DNA of 64,000 bases from Pelagerythrobacter marinus (GTDB lineage: Bacteria > Pseudomonadota > Alphaproteobacteria > Sphingomonadales > Sphingomonadaceae), in assembly GCF_009827515.1 (NCBI RefSeq), contig NZ_WTYO01000003.1, positions 124,001 to 188,000 on the forward strand, written 5' to 3'. Both the position numbers and the translations under genes were made by a program. Of this stretch, positions 46,374 through 55,330 are shown in pieces; the first letter of the stretch is position 1, and the number at the start of each line of letters is the position of its first letter. The notes under the pieces are model-generated. The model made no database searches, had not been told where the DNA came from, and saw nothing but the letters and a program-made list of their open reading frames with translations.

Positions 46374-46709
46374 TTCTAATCCAATCGTGACATCGGATCG
46401 CAACTTCGTGAACCGATTCGTGCCTCGGACGTTCCAAGACTTGCCGGCGTGAATCCGGGGTTAACCGGAAAAGCGTTTGCGCGCCCCGGGTATCGCAGCT
46501 AATGGTCGCGCCAGCCCGAGGTAATGACACGATAAAACGCCTTGGGCGGGCCCATGCTGGCCAAGCGGCGCTGGGTCCGATTTGGCCTACGCGTCGCCGT
46601 AGCGCCGGCAGGGTGGACAATTGGGATTGCCCTCTGGCAAGGGATTTGCTTGTCGTGAGGAGAGTCGCCGGGTCTGCCCCGGCGTGAGACGATGGAGTGA
46701 CGCGACTGA
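46374..46709. other. 336-base intergenic region between divergent secreted-protein and tonB genes
   Basis: No convincing gene. It should carry both promoters. I see AT-richer patches (for example GGGGTTAACCGG near 46457 and GATAAAACGCC near 46531) but no clear -35/-10 pair and no recognisable Fur box. A 61-codon frame at 46502-46687 has no family features and is ignored. Confidence 0.6.
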
Positions 46710-47381
46710 ATGGCCTACGCTGACCAACAGATGAGCGGGAACCGGATTGTCGCCCTGATTATTGTGGCGATCATCCATGTTCTGGTCGGGTATGCGCTGA
46801 TTACCGGTCTCGCCTACGAGGCGGTGACCCAGGTGGTCGAGCGTGTGACGACGGTCGATATCGACGAACCGCCGCCCCCCGAACCGGAAGACGAACCGCC
46901 CCCACCGCCCGAGCCCGATACGGCCCCGCCGCCGCCCGTGGCTCCTCCGCCGCCAATCAGCATCGCGCCGGCTCCGCCGCCGATCCGCACGCAGCCGACG
47001 ATTCCGCCGCCTGCGCCGCCGGTCCTGCGCGTGCCGCCGCCGGCCCCGCCCGCACCGCCGCCCCCGCCGCCCCCGCCGCGGGTGCAGCCGAAGGCCGCGG
47101 AGCCGCGGAACAACCCGGGCAGCTGGGTGACGAACTCCGACTATCGCAGCAGCTGGATCAACCGCGAGTACAGCGGCACGGCCTCGTTCACCGTTCGCGT
47201 GGGCACCAATGGCCGGGTCGAATCCTGCTCGGTTACCGGAGGCACCGCGCCGCAGGAGCTGAAGGACGCGACATGCCGCCTGATCGAACGGCGTGCCCGC
47301 TTCCGCCCGGCGACCGACGGCAACGGCGACGAAGTGGCCGGCTCGTACTCGAGCACCGTCCGCTGGCAGATACCGGACTAA
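46710..47381 (+). CDS. tonB: TonB energy-transducing protein
   Basis: 223 residues from ATG 46710 with SD GGAG. One N-terminal membrane anchor (RIVALIIVAIIHVLVGYALI), then a Pro-rich periplasmic spacer of about 80 residues with long Pro runs, then a TonB C-terminal domain (INREYSGTASFTVRVGTNGR, ATCRLIERRARFRPATD). It couples the ExbB/ExbD motor to TonB-dependent outer-membrane receptors. First gene of tonB-exbB-exbD-exbD, 78 bases before exbB. Confidence 0.93.
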   Translation: MAYADQQMSGNRIVALIIVAIIHVLVGYALITGLAYEAVTQVVERVTTVDIDEPPPPEPEDEPPPPPEPDTAPPPPVAPPPPISIAPAPPPIRTQPTIPPPAPPVLRVPPPAPPAPPPPPPPPRVQPKAAEPRNNPGSWVTNSDYRSSWINREYSGTASFTVRVGTNGRVESCSVTGGTAPQELKDATCRLIERRARFRPATDGNGDEVAGSYSSTVRWQIPD

Positions 47382-47459
47382 CGATATTCCGTGTCGCGCG
47401 CCGGGCGCGCGACACGGTAACTCCTTCCCAATTCGCTTCTTTCTGAGAGGACTTTCGCA

Positions 47460-48254
47460 ATGCTTATCGAACTTCTTGCCGCGGCGGGTGAAGCTGCTCC
47501 GCAGAACTCCTTCGGCTTCTGGGAAGCCATGAACCAGGGCGGCCTGATCGCCTGGTCGATCTTCGGCGTGCTCGTGATCATGTCGGTCGGCTCGTTCTAC
47601 ATCCTGATCACCAAGCTTCTCGAACAGCAGAAGATCTTCAACCAGTACAAGAACGTGCGCACGCAGTTCTGGAAAGCCGGCTCGCTGCGCGAAGGCGCGA
47701 CCAAGCTCGACAAGAACAGCGCCTGGCGCCAGCTGGTCGACGACGGCCTCGCCGCCGAGGAAGCCCACACGAAGATGACCGACAGCCTCGAGGCGCACGA
47801 CTGGCTGCACGGCTCGCTCGCCCGTTCGGAAGCGACCATCAATGCCAAGCTCGCCGGCGGCCTGCCGTTCCTCGCGACCGTCGGTGCGACCGCGCCGTTC
47901 GTCGGTCTGCTCGGGACCGTCATCGGCATCTACCGCGCGCTGATCAACATCGGCATCGCGGGCTCGGCCTCGATCGACAAGGTCGCCGGCCCGGTCGGTG
48001 AAGCCCTGATCATGACCGCCATCGGTCTGCTCGTCGCCGTCCCGGCCGTGCTGGCCTACAACTGGCTGCAGAGCCGCAACAAGCGCATCGCCGAGCTGCT
48101 CTCGGGCTTCTCGACCGACATCCTCGCGAACATCAATTCGAAGGGTGCGGTGAAGCCGGCCGTGATGACCAAGACCTCGACCCAGCAGTCGGGCAAGGCC
48201 GCGGCCACTGCCCCGGCCAGCAAGCCGGCCACCACCGCCGCGCCGAAGCGCTGA
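47460..48254 (+). CDS. exbB: ExbB/TolQ-family proton-channel protein
   Basis: 264 residues from ATG 47460. Three membrane segments: the first near residues 25-50 (GLIAWSIFGVLVIMSVGSFY), the others near 140-165 (LPFLATVGATAPFVGLLGTV) and 175-205, the latter pair forming the MotA/TolQ/ExbB proton-channel domain. The C-terminus is an Ala/Thr/Lys-rich tail. It forms the pentamer around an ExbD dimer and energises TonB. Codons are enriched for highly expressed choices, as in the OmpA gene. Confidence 0.93.
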   Translation: MLIELLAAAGEAAPQNSFGFWEAMNQGGLIAWSIFGVLVIMSVGSFYILITKLLEQQKIFNQYKNVRTQFWKAGSLREGATKLDKNSAWRQLVDDGLAAEEAHTKMTDSLEAHDWLHGSLARSEATINAKLAGGLPFLATVGATAPFVGLLGTVIGIYRALINIGIAGSASIDKVAGPVGEALIMTAIGLLVAVPAVLAYNWLQSRNKRIAELLSGFSTDILANINSKGAVKPAVMTKTSTQQSGKAAATAPASKPATTAAPKR

Positions 48255-48328
48255 AAAGCCTAGCCGCCGGGCCGGAACGTTCCGGCCCGGCGACCCAGGC
48301 AAACGGAATAGTTGGATAGGATATAGCC

Positions 48329-48862
48329 ATGGCGATTTCGATGGGAGGCGGCGGCCAGGAAACGCCGATGTCGGACATCAACACCACGCCGCTGGTGGAC
48401 GTGATGCTGGTGCTCCTCATCATCTTCCTGATCGCGGTTCCGGTCGCGATCCAGACGATCGAGAAGCTGCGCATCCCGGTGTTTGAATCGACCGAATCGA
48501 AGGACAAGGTCGAAAACCTGCAGCTCACGGTCAGCACGACCGACGCCGCGGGACGCAGTGCCGGCGAACCCGGCTACGAAGGGGCCGCCCGCGAGGGCGA
48601 ATGCCGCGTTTACTTCAACAACACGACCGCCGTGGATTCGCAGGAACTCTACGACCGCGCGTTCGAACGGCTCGACGCGATCGTCCAGCGCGCCGGCGGC
48701 GCCGATGCGATCATGGACGATCCGGACAAGATCCCGCAGGTGCACATCCGCGGCGACGTGAACGCCCCGTGGCAGTGCATCGCCGGCACGATCTACAACG
48801 TGCAGGCGGCCGGCTATCCGACCGTCGGATTCATCTCCAACCCGGTCGACCCCAACGGCTGA
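48329..48862 (+). CDS. exbD: ExbD-family protein, long variant
   Basis: 177 residues. One membrane segment following the SDINTTPLVDVMLVLLIIFL motif with the essential proton-carrying Asp. The periplasmic part is longer than usual, with an inserted loop (TDAAGRSAGEPGYEGAAREG) and two cysteines (GECRVYFNN, WQCIAGTIYNV) that could form a disulfide. Preceded by the ExbB gene, followed 30 bases later by a second ExbD, so the operon supplies two different ExbD subunits. Confidence 0.9.
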   Translation: MAISMGGGGQETPMSDINTTPLVDVMLVLLIIFLIAVPVAIQTIEKLRIPVFESTESKDKVENLQLTVSTTDAAGRSAGEPGYEGAAREGECRVYFNNTTAVDSQELYDRAFERLDAIVQRAGGADAIMDDPDKIPQVHIRGDVNAPWQCIAGTIYNVQAAGYPTVGFISNPVDPNG

Positions 48863-48892
48863 TCGGGCGCAAGGACACAGGAGTAGCCCACC

Positions 48893-49339
48893 ATGGCAAT
48901 GTCAGGCGGCCGCGACGACGGCTCACCGATGATGGAAATGAACACGACGCCGCTGATCGACGTCATGCTCGTGCTCCTCATCATGTTCATCATCACCATC
49001 CCGGTGGCGACCCACTCGGTCGACATCGACCTCCCGGCGCCGAACCCCAACCCGCCGCCGGAAGACCAGATCGATCCGATCAAGAACAAGATCGTCATCA
49101 CCCAGGCGGGCGAGATCCTCTGGAACGGCGACGCGATCGACCAGGGCGAGCTGGTTCGCAACCTGGAGATCAGCAAGACGATCGAGCCGGAGCCCGAGCT
49201 TCAGTTCGAACCGGAACAGTACGCCAGCTACGACCTCTCGGTGAAAGTGCTGAACATCATCAAGGGTTCAGGCGTCACCAAGTTCGGCTTCGTCGGCAAC
49301 GAGAAGTACCGGACCTTCGGCGCGCCGGCCGGCGCCTGA
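48893..49339 (+). CDS. exbD: ExbD-family protein, standard length
   Basis: 148 residues. EMNTTPLIDVMLVLLIMFII carries the conserved Asp in the membrane helix; the periplasmic domain includes ITQAGEILWNGDAIDQGELV and ends KFGFVGNEKYRTFGAPAGA. Last gene before a strong terminator. The third ExbD 160 bases downstream shares almost the same first and last motifs, so the two look like tandem duplicates. Confidence 0.92.
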   Translation: MAMSGGRDDGSPMMEMNTTPLIDVMLVLLIMFIITIPVATHSVDIDLPAPNPNPPPEDQIDPIKNKIVITQAGEILWNGDAIDQGELVRNLEISKTIEPEPELQFEPEQYASYDLSVKVLNIIKGSGVTKFGFVGNEKYRTFGAPAGA

Positions 49340-49365
49340 CCGAAACGGTTCCTTACCGGACAGCG

Positions 49366-49395
49366 AAAGGGGGCGGAGCGATCCGCCCCCTTTTT
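49366..49395 (+). terminator. Rho-independent terminator of the tonB-exb operon
   Basis: AAAGGGGGCGGA (49366-49377), loop GCGA, then TCCGCCCCCTTT (49382-49393) merging into a run of T. A 12-bp stem, 27 bases after the second exbD stop; strong. Confidence 0.9.
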
Positions 49396-49499
49396 CGTGT
49401 CGGGCGTGCTCGCGGCAGCATCCGGCGGCGTGTGTCGCGAACCGGCGCGAATCATGCTACGATGCCCCCGGCGGGAGGGTTGCGAGAGGGAGAGCACGC

Positions 49500-49946
49500 A
49501 TGCCCCAACCCGACCACGCCGTACCAGACCGCGCCCGGGCCGATCACGCCCCGATGGCAGAAATGAACACGACGCCGCTGATCGACGTCCTGCTCGTCCT
49601 GCTGATCATGTTCGTCATCACGATTCCGGTCGCCACCCATTCGGTGGACATGGACCTGCCGCGCGACTGCGCCGACTGTCCGGCAGTCGATCCCACGGTC
49701 AACCGGCTCACGATCGACGGGGCGGACCGGCTCGCCTGGAACGGCAGCATCGTCGGCGAAAGCCAGCTCGCCGCGCTGCTCGTCGCCGCGCGCGATCTCC
49801 CGCAGGAGCCGGAGCTCCAGTTCGAGCCGGCGGCATCGGCCAGCTACCAGGCCTCCGCCCGGGTGCTGCGGCTGGTCGAACGGTCTGGCGTCACGCGGTT
49901 CGGCTTCGTCGGGAACGAGAAGTACCGGACATTCGGCGCCCGCTGA
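49500..49946 (+). CDS. Third ExbD-family protein, separate transcription unit
   Basis: 148 residues from ATG 49500 with SD GAGAGGGAGAG. MAEMNTTPLIDVLLVLLIMF and VITIPVATHSVDMDLPRD carry the ExbD membrane helix with the conserved Asp; RFGFVGNEKYRTFGAR ends it. It differs from the operon copy by a longer N-terminus, a CADC pair after the helix and many substitutions, so it is an older duplicate. Because a strong terminator lies before it, expression is probably independent; it may pair with another ExbB or be residual. Confidence 0.85.
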   Translation: MPQPDHAVPDRARADHAPMAEMNTTPLIDVLLVLLIMFVITIPVATHSVDMDLPRDCADCPAVDPTVNRLTIDGADRLAWNGSIVGESQLAALLVAARDLPQEPELQFEPAASASYQASARVLRLVERSGVTRFGFVGNEKYRTFGAR

Positions 49947-49964
49947 TCGGAGCCGGGAAACCGG

Positions 49965-52427
49965 TCAGGCCCGGTCGATTTCGTCCTCGGCCGGGTCGAC
50001 CCGCATCGCCTCCGCCGCCAGCGTTTCGGCTTCGAGCAGCAGCTCTTCGTCCACCGCGCCCTGCGGCATGGCCTCGCGCCCGATCATCGTCATGACCGGC
50101 ACCGCCAGCGGGCTGACCCGGTCGAGTTCGACATGCACGAGCTGTTCGGCCGAGCGTTCGAGCAGGTCCGCCAGCCGGCCGACATCGGTGAGGCGCGCGC
50201 GGGCATCGGCCCATGCGGCTTCGAGCAGGACATGTTCCGGCTCGTACTTGCGCAGGACATCGTAGATCAGGTCGGTCGAGAAGGTCACCTGCTTGCCCGT
50301 CTTGCGCTTGCCGGGATGCTGCCGTTCGACCAGCCCCGCGATCACCGCGACCTCGCGGAAGGCGCGGCGCAGCAGGTGCGAATCGGTGACCCATTCGACG
50401 AACTCGTGCGCGAGGATGTCGGGCGAGAGCAGCGGGGCCGGATCGGCCACCGGCTTCAGGCCCCAGACCGCCAGCGAATAGTCGTTCGCGACGAAGCCGC
50501 CGGGCGCCAGCCCGCGATCTTCCATCCGGCGCGTGATCAGCATCCCCAGGCTCTGGTTCGCGTTCCAGCCTTCGAACGTGTAATAGACGCTGTAGTGCTT
50601 GCGCGCGTGGGGGAAGCTTTCCACCAGCAGTTCGCCCGGTCCGGGCAGGCGGCTGCGCCAGTCCTGCACTTCCAGCCATTCGCGCACGTCGTCGGGAAAG
50701 CGCGCCCAGCCGGCGCGATCGACCAGCATGGCCCGCACCCGGTCCGCCAGGTGGGTCGTCAGCGGCAGGCGCTGCCCGCCGTAGGAAGGGATCGTCGCCG
50801 AGGCGCGGGCGGCGCGCACGATCACGTCCATGTCCTTGATCTGCTCGACCTCCAGGCTCGTCCCGGCGAAGAAGAACGTGTCGCCGGGCGAAAGGGTCGC
50901 CGCGAACCGTTCCTCCACCTTGCCCAGCTGGCGGCCGTTGCGGAACCGGACGGTGAGCATTTCCGAATCGACGATGATCCCGGCGTTCATCCGGTGTCGC
51001 TGCGCCTGTTCGGGGTGCGTCAGGCGCCAGGTGCCCGCCGCGTCGCGCACGATCCGCTTGAACCGGTCGTAAGCGCGCAGGGCATAGCCGCCGCTCTCGA
51101 CGAAGCCGAGCACGCGCTGCCACACCGCTTCGTCGACCCAGGCGTATGCGAGGCTGGAGCGGATCTCGGCCAGCAGGGCCGCCTCGTCGAACGGCGCGGC
51201 ACAGGCGCAGGCCATGACGTGCTGCGCCAGGACATCGAGCCCGCCCGGCCGGAAATCGTCGCCGTCGCGCCGCCCCTCGTCCACGGCCTCCTTCGCCGCG
51301 GTGGCCTCGAGGAATTCGAAGCGGTTGCCCGGGACCAGGATCGCCCGGCTCGGCTGGTCGAGGCGGTGGTTGGCCCGGCCGATGCGCTGCAGCAGCCGGC
51401 TGGAACCCTTGGGCGCCCCCATCTGGACGACGCAGTCGATGTCGCCCCAGTCCACCCCCAAGTCCAGGCTGGCCGTGGCCACCAGCGCGCGCAGTTCCCC
51501 CCGGGCCATCGCCCCTTCGACCTTGCGCCGCGCCTCTTTCGCCAGCGATCCGTGGTGGATGCCGATCGGCAGCTTGTCCTCGTTCACGTCCCACAGCAGC
51601 TGGAACACGAATTCGGCCAGGAACCGGGTGTTGGTGAAGACAAGCGTGGTCCGGTTGCGACGGATCTGGTCATAGAGCTGCGGGATCGCCCAGCGCCCGG
51701 CGTGCCCGCCCCAGGGCACGCGCTCTTCCTCGGGCAGGAGGATCTCCACTTCGGCCGGCGCCCCCGGCTCCCCCTCGACCAGGCTGACCGTCTCGATCTC
51801 GCCCCAGGGGGCCAGCCATTCGCGGTAGCCCTCGGGCCGGGCGACGGTGGCCGAAAGGGCCGCGCGCTGCATCTGCGGCGCAATCGCCTGGAGGCGCGCG
51901 AGCGCGAGCGCCAGCAGGTCGCCCCGCTTCCCCGTCGCGAAAGCATGGACTTCGTCGATCACCACCCGCCGCAGGCCGGCGAACATCTCCAGGCTTTCGG
52001 GATAGCTGAGCAGGAGCGACAGCGATTCGGGCGTCGTCAGCAGGACATGCGGCGGGCGCCCGCGCTGCCGCCGCTTGCGATCGGCGGGCGTGTCGCCGCT
52101 GCGCGTTTCGATCCGCAGGAGAAGCCCCATGTCCTCCACCGGGGCGAGGAGGTTGCGTTGGACATCGTGCGCCAGGGCCTTCAGCGGCGAGACGTAGAGC
52201 GTGTGCAGCCCGTCGGGCGCGGGCGCAGCGCCGAGGCGCGAGGGGCAGAAATCGGCCAGGGTCGGAAGGAAGCCGGCGAGCGTCTTGCCCGCGCCGGTGT
52301 CCGCCACCAGCAGGGCATGCCGCCCGGCATCGGCCGCTGCCAGCATCTCCGCCTGGTGGCGCCGCACGCGCCAGCCGCGGCCGGAAAACCAGCTTTCCAC
52401 CTCGGGCGGAACGGCCGCTTCAGGCAT
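49965..52427 (-). CDS. Lhr-like DEXH-box helicase (ligase-associated DNA damage response type)
   Basis: 820 residues. Motif I ADTGAGKTLAG (about 43-53), motif Ia YVSPLKALAHDV, motif II VVIDEVHAFATGKRG (about 158-172), motif III ALSATVARP, motif IV-VI region FTNTRFLAEFVFQLL, ATASLDLGVDWGDIDCVVQM and LQRIGRANHRLDQPS. The C-terminus has the winged-helix Lhr core and a DUF4145-like tail region around HARKHYSVYYTFEGWNANQS. The usual partners of this branch (ligase, exonuclease, phosphoesterase) are not adjacent. It likely unwinds nucleic acids in DNA repair. Confidence 0.9.
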   Translation of the reverse strand: MPEAAVPPEVESWFSGRGWRVRRHQAEMLAAADAGRHALLVADTGAGKTLAGFLPTLADFCPSRLGAAPAPDGLHTLYVSPLKALAHDVQRNLLAPVEDMGLLLRIETRSGDTPADRKRRQRGRPPHVLLTTPESLSLLLSYPESLEMFAGLRRVVIDEVHAFATGKRGDLLALALARLQAIAPQMQRAALSATVARPEGYREWLAPWGEIETVSLVEGEPGAPAEVEILLPEEERVPWGGHAGRWAIPQLYDQIRRNRTTLVFTNTRFLAEFVFQLLWDVNEDKLPIGIHHGSLAKEARRKVEGAMARGELRALVATASLDLGVDWGDIDCVVQMGAPKGSSRLLQRIGRANHRLDQPSRAILVPGNRFEFLEATAAKEAVDEGRRDGDDFRPGGLDVLAQHVMACACAAPFDEAALLAEIRSSLAYAWVDEAVWQRVLGFVESGGYALRAYDRFKRIVRDAAGTWRLTHPEQAQRHRMNAGIIVDSEMLTVRFRNGRQLGKVEERFAATLSPGDTFFFAGTSLEVEQIKDMDVIVRAARASATIPSYGGQRLPLTTHLADRVRAMLVDRAGWARFPDDVREWLEVQDWRSRLPGPGELLVESFPHARKHYSVYYTFEGWNANQSLGMLITRRMEDRGLAPGGFVANDYSLAVWGLKPVADPAPLLSPDILAHEFVEWVTDSHLLRRAFREVAVIAGLVERQHPGKRKTGKQVTFSTDLIYDVLRKYEPEHVLLEAAWADARARLTDVGRLADLLERSAEQLVHVELDRVSPLAVPVMTMIGREAMPQGAVDEELLLEAETLAAEAMRVDPAEDEIDRA

Positions 52428-52669
52428 CGATCGGGCCGGGGGTGCGCATCGCGGTCACTCCAGCAGATATCGCGGCGACACGAAAGGTTCCGCGCCTGGC
52501 CCGGCCGGTGCCGCTGCGCCGGGCCGTCGCCTCTCCGCGCCCAGCCGACGCAACGATCGCGCCGGCCGCGCGTTGATTCAACGCAACAGGGTGTCGCGGC
52601 AGGGGGTCGCAAGGCCTCTTTCCGCGCCAGACCAATCGCTGTTTCACACCAGGCAGGAGATGCTTCACC

Positions 52670-53539
52670 ATGGCTTATCGAAACGACGACCGCCGGCGCT
52701 ATCGCGACGATCCGCGGCGCCACGAGAACGACCGCTATCGCGAACACGACAGCTATTACCGCCAGGCCGACCAGTTCGCGGCCGACGACTTCGGCCAGCA
52801 GGGCTATGCCGAAGGCCGCCACGACGACTGGCAGGGCGGCCAGATGGGCGACCAGGCCCCCTATCGCGGGGATCCGTATGCCGATCGCTCGCGCGACTAT
52901 GGCCGCCATGCCGAGCGCGGCCGGCGCGAGGCGGATCGCCCGCGCCAGTCCGACTATGGCTCCAGCTTCGGCCCCTCGCGCTTCGACGCGCGCGAAGGGC
53001 GCGGGTTCAACAGCTTCACCGGCAACGACCAGGGCGGGGCGGACTTCGTGGCCGGCGCCCGCCGGCCCTATGGCGGCTACGGCCCCGGACTGGGCGGCTA
53101 TTCGGCCGACTACGCCTCGGGCCGGTACGACGCCGCGCCGCACCCCGGCCATACCGACAGGTATGAAGATCGCGGCTTCCTGGAGAAGGCCGGGGACGAA
53201 GTGGCCAGCTGGTTCGGCGACGAGGATGCCGCCCGCCGCCGGCAGATGGACCATCGGGGCCGCGGCCCGGCGAACTATACCCGGTCCGACGAACGCATCC
53301 TGGAGGACGTGTGCGACGCGCTGACCGACGATCGCGAGCTCGACGCGCGCAACATCCAGGTCACGGTCAAGGACGGGGAGGTCACGCTCGACGGCACGAT
53401 CGCCAACCGGTTCGAGAAGCGCCGGGCGGAGGACCGCGCCGACTGGGTTTCGGGCGTCAACCACGTGCAGAACAACTTGCGCGTCAGCGTGCGCGAACAG
53501 CGCGCGGAAACGGGCGAATCCCGCTCGGCCGAAGGCTGA
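52670..53539 (+). CDS. BON-domain protein with SWFGD motif and disordered N-terminus
   Basis: 289 residues from ATG 52670. The first 170 residues are Arg/Asp/Tyr/Gly-rich and likely disordered (RRRYRDDPRRHENDRYREHD onward). Then comes ASWFGDEDAARRRQMDHRGR (about 181-200), the SWFGD motif found in sphingomonad stress proteins, followed by a BON domain (LTDDRELDARNIQVTVKDGE, TLDGTIANRFEKRRAEDRAD). BON domains bind phospholipid or are found in osmotic-stress proteins. There is no signal peptide; it may be cytoplasmic and stress-induced, but I saw no clear EcfG promoter upstream. Confidence 0.85.
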   Translation: MAYRNDDRRRYRDDPRRHENDRYREHDSYYRQADQFAADDFGQQGYAEGRHDDWQGGQMGDQAPYRGDPYADRSRDYGRHAERGRREADRPRQSDYGSSFGPSRFDAREGRGFNSFTGNDQGGADFVAGARRPYGGYGPGLGGYSADYASGRYDAAPHPGHTDRYEDRGFLEKAGDEVASWFGDEDAARRRQMDHRGRGPANYTRSDERILEDVCDALTDDRELDARNIQVTVKDGEVTLDGTIANRFEKRRAEDRADWVSGVNHVQNNLRVSVREQRAETGESRSAEG

Positions 53540-53556
53540 GACATTCCTGCGGGCCG

Positions 53557-53594
53557 AAAAGGGGGGGAGACGGGGCGCCTGCCCCTCTCCCCCC
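53557..53594. terminator. Bidirectional terminator between BON gene and pgm-like gene
   Basis: GGGGGGAGACGGGGC (53562-53576) pairs with GCCCCTCTCCCCCC (53581-53594) with one bulge and a 4-base loop. AAAA at 53557-53560 gives a U-tract for the minus-strand gene; on the plus strand only a pyrimidine-rich tail follows. Confidence 0.65.
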
Positions 53595-53614
53595 TCTCTC
53601 GTTCCGCCGCGCAA

Positions 53615-55018
53615 TCAGTGTCCCGCCTGGGCCCCGCGTTCCAGCCCCGAGAGCGCGAGCTGCTCGTCGATCTGCGCCATGAGGCGCGCGAGCCCTTCCT
53701 CGCTATCGCTTTCCGCCCGCGCAACGAGGACGTCCTGCGTGTTCGATGCCCGCAGGAGCCACCAGCCGTCTTCGGTGGTGACGCGCACGCCGTCGGTGCC
53801 GTCGACGTCGGCCGGCCCCTCGGCCAGCCGGGCGCGGACTTCGTCGATCGCGGCGAACTTGCGTTCCTCGTCGACCTGGAAGCGCATTTCGGGCGTGTTG
53901 ATCATCTCCGGCATTGCGCCGCGCAGCGCGGTGACCGACCGGCCCAGCCGCGCGCTCGCCGCGAGCAGGCGCACCCCGGCATAGAGCGCGTCGTCGTAGC
54001 CATAGTATTCGTCTGCGAAGAAGACGTGGCCGCTCATCTCCCCGGCCAGGGGAGCACCAGTTTCCTTCATTTTGGACTTTATCAGCGAGTGGCCCGTCTT
54101 CCACATGACCGGCTTTCCACCGAGGTCGGCGACCTGGTCGAACAGCGCCCGGCTGGCCTTGACGTCGGCGATCACCGTCGCCCCCGGCTGCCGCGCCAGC
54201 AGGTCCTGCGCGAAGATCGCCAGCAACTGGTCGCCCCAGATGATCCGCCCCTGCCCGTCGATCGCCCCGATCCGGTCGCCGTCGCCATCGAATGCGACCC
54301 CGAAGTCGAGGTTCTTTTCCGCGACCATCGCGCGCAGGTCCGACAGGTTCTCCTCGACCGTGGGATCGGGATGATGGTTCGGGAAATTGCCGTCGACATC
54401 GGTGTAGAGCAGGTGGTGTTCGCCGGGCAGGCGCGCGGCCAGCGCCTCCAGCGCGGGGCCGGCCGCGCCGTTGCCGGCATCCCACCCGACCCGCAGGCCG
54501 TCGAACGCCGAGCGGTCGATCCCGTCGAGCCCGGCGAGGAGCCGATCGACATATGTCGCCATGATCTCGCGCGATTCGACTTCGCCGGTCCCGTCGCTCC
54601 AGGCCCCGTCGGCGGACAGGCGCCCGATCCGCTGGATATCCTGCCCGAAGAAGGCCCGGCCCTGGAATACCATCTTGAAGCCGTTGTAATTGGCGGGATT
54701 ATGGCTGCCGGTTATCTGTATGCCGCCGTCCACGTCATCGGCTGAGGCTTCCGCGAAATAGAGCATCGGCGTCGGCCCCATGCCGATCCGCACGACGTCG
54801 CAGCCGCTGGCGGTGAGGCCTTCGATCAGGGCATGTTCCAGCGTCGGCGAGCTGACCCGCCCGTCGTACCCCACGGCGACCTTGCTGCCGCCTGCCTCGC
54901 GCAGCAGCGTCGCGAAGCTGCGGCCGATGGCCCGCGCGTCATCGGGGCCGAGCGTTTCGCCGATGATACCGCGAATGTCGTATTCGCGCAGAACGGTGGA
55001 ATGGAACTGGTGCGCCAT
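53615..55018 (-). CDS. Phosphomannomutase/phosphoglucomutase (AlgC/ManB type)
   Basis: 467 residues. Interconverts hexose 1- and 6-phosphates for polysaccharide and LPS synthesis. N-terminal REYDIRGIIGETLGPDDARA; active Ser loop IQITGSHNPANYNGFKM (about 100-116); metal loop VAFDGDGDRIGAIDGQGR (about 240-257); sugar-binding GEMSGHVFFADEYYGYDDAL (about 322-341); phosphate-binding RASNTQDVLVARAE near the C-terminus. All four active-site loops are intact. Immediately upstream on the same strand lie the J-domain gene and mipZ. Confidence 0.94.
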   Translation of the reverse strand: MAHQFHSTVLREYDIRGIIGETLGPDDARAIGRSFATLLREAGGSKVAVGYDGRVSSPTLEHALIEGLTASGCDVVRIGMGPTPMLYFAEASADDVDGGIQITGSHNPANYNGFKMVFQGRAFFGQDIQRIGRLSADGAWSDGTGEVESREIMATYVDRLLAGLDGIDRSAFDGLRVGWDAGNGAAGPALEALAARLPGEHHLLYTDVDGNFPNHHPDPTVEENLSDLRAMVAEKNLDFGVAFDGDGDRIGAIDGQGRIIWGDQLLAIFAQDLLARQPGATVIADVKASRALFDQVADLGGKPVMWKTGHSLIKSKMKETGAPLAGEMSGHVFFADEYYGYDDALYAGVRLLAASARLGRSVTALRGAMPEMINTPEMRFQVDEERKFAAIDEVRARLAEGPADVDGTDGVRVTTEDGWWLLRASNTQDVLVARAESDSEEGLARLMAQIDEQLALSGLERGAQAGH

Positions 55019-55027
55019 GCGTATCCT

Positions 55028-55327
55028 TCACGATTGGTCGAGCCCGCGACGGGGCAGATGATCGAGCAGCAGGTCGCGCGCGGCGTTGGCCTCGTGCACC
55101 TGCGCGGCGGTGCCGCCCCGGTCCGGGTGCACCACGGCGACCAAACGCTTGTGCGCGGCGATTATTTCCCCGTGATCGGCATTCTCGCCCACGCCCAGCA
55201 GGCGGCGCGCGCGCACGACCGCCTGGCCCCGCGCCGAACGCATCCGCAGGTAATCCCACGGCCACTTGCCGAAGATCATCCTGCAGCCGATCGACACGAC
55301 CGCCGCGATGACGATCAGCCGCAGCAC
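55028..55327 (-). CDS. Membrane-anchored J-domain protein
   Basis: 99 residues from GTG 55327, three bases after the mipZ stop. A short membrane helix (LRLIVIAAVVSIGCRMIFG) is followed by a J domain with the HPD motif in RLVAVVHPDRGGTAAQ (about 66-81). J domains stimulate Hsp70 ATPase. DnaJ-like anchored proteins of this size occur in alphaproteobacteria; specific partners are unknown. Tightly coupled to mipZ upstream and pgm downstream, so all three are probably one operon. Confidence 0.88.
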   Translation of the reverse strand: MLRLIVIAAVVSIGCRMIFGKWPWDYLRMRSARGQAVVRARRLLGVGENADHGEIIAAHKRLVAVVHPDRGGTAAQVHEANAARDLLLDHLPRRGLDQS

Positions 55328-55330
55328 GCG

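Noticed and set aside
46502-46687. 61-codon frame in the 336-base gap before tonB
   Set aside because: No SD, no motif, composition like non-coding sequence.
46374-46709. Fur box or TonB-specific regulatory site
   Set aside because: I looked for a 19-bp GATAATGATAATCATTATC-like dyad and found only partial AT-rich patches.
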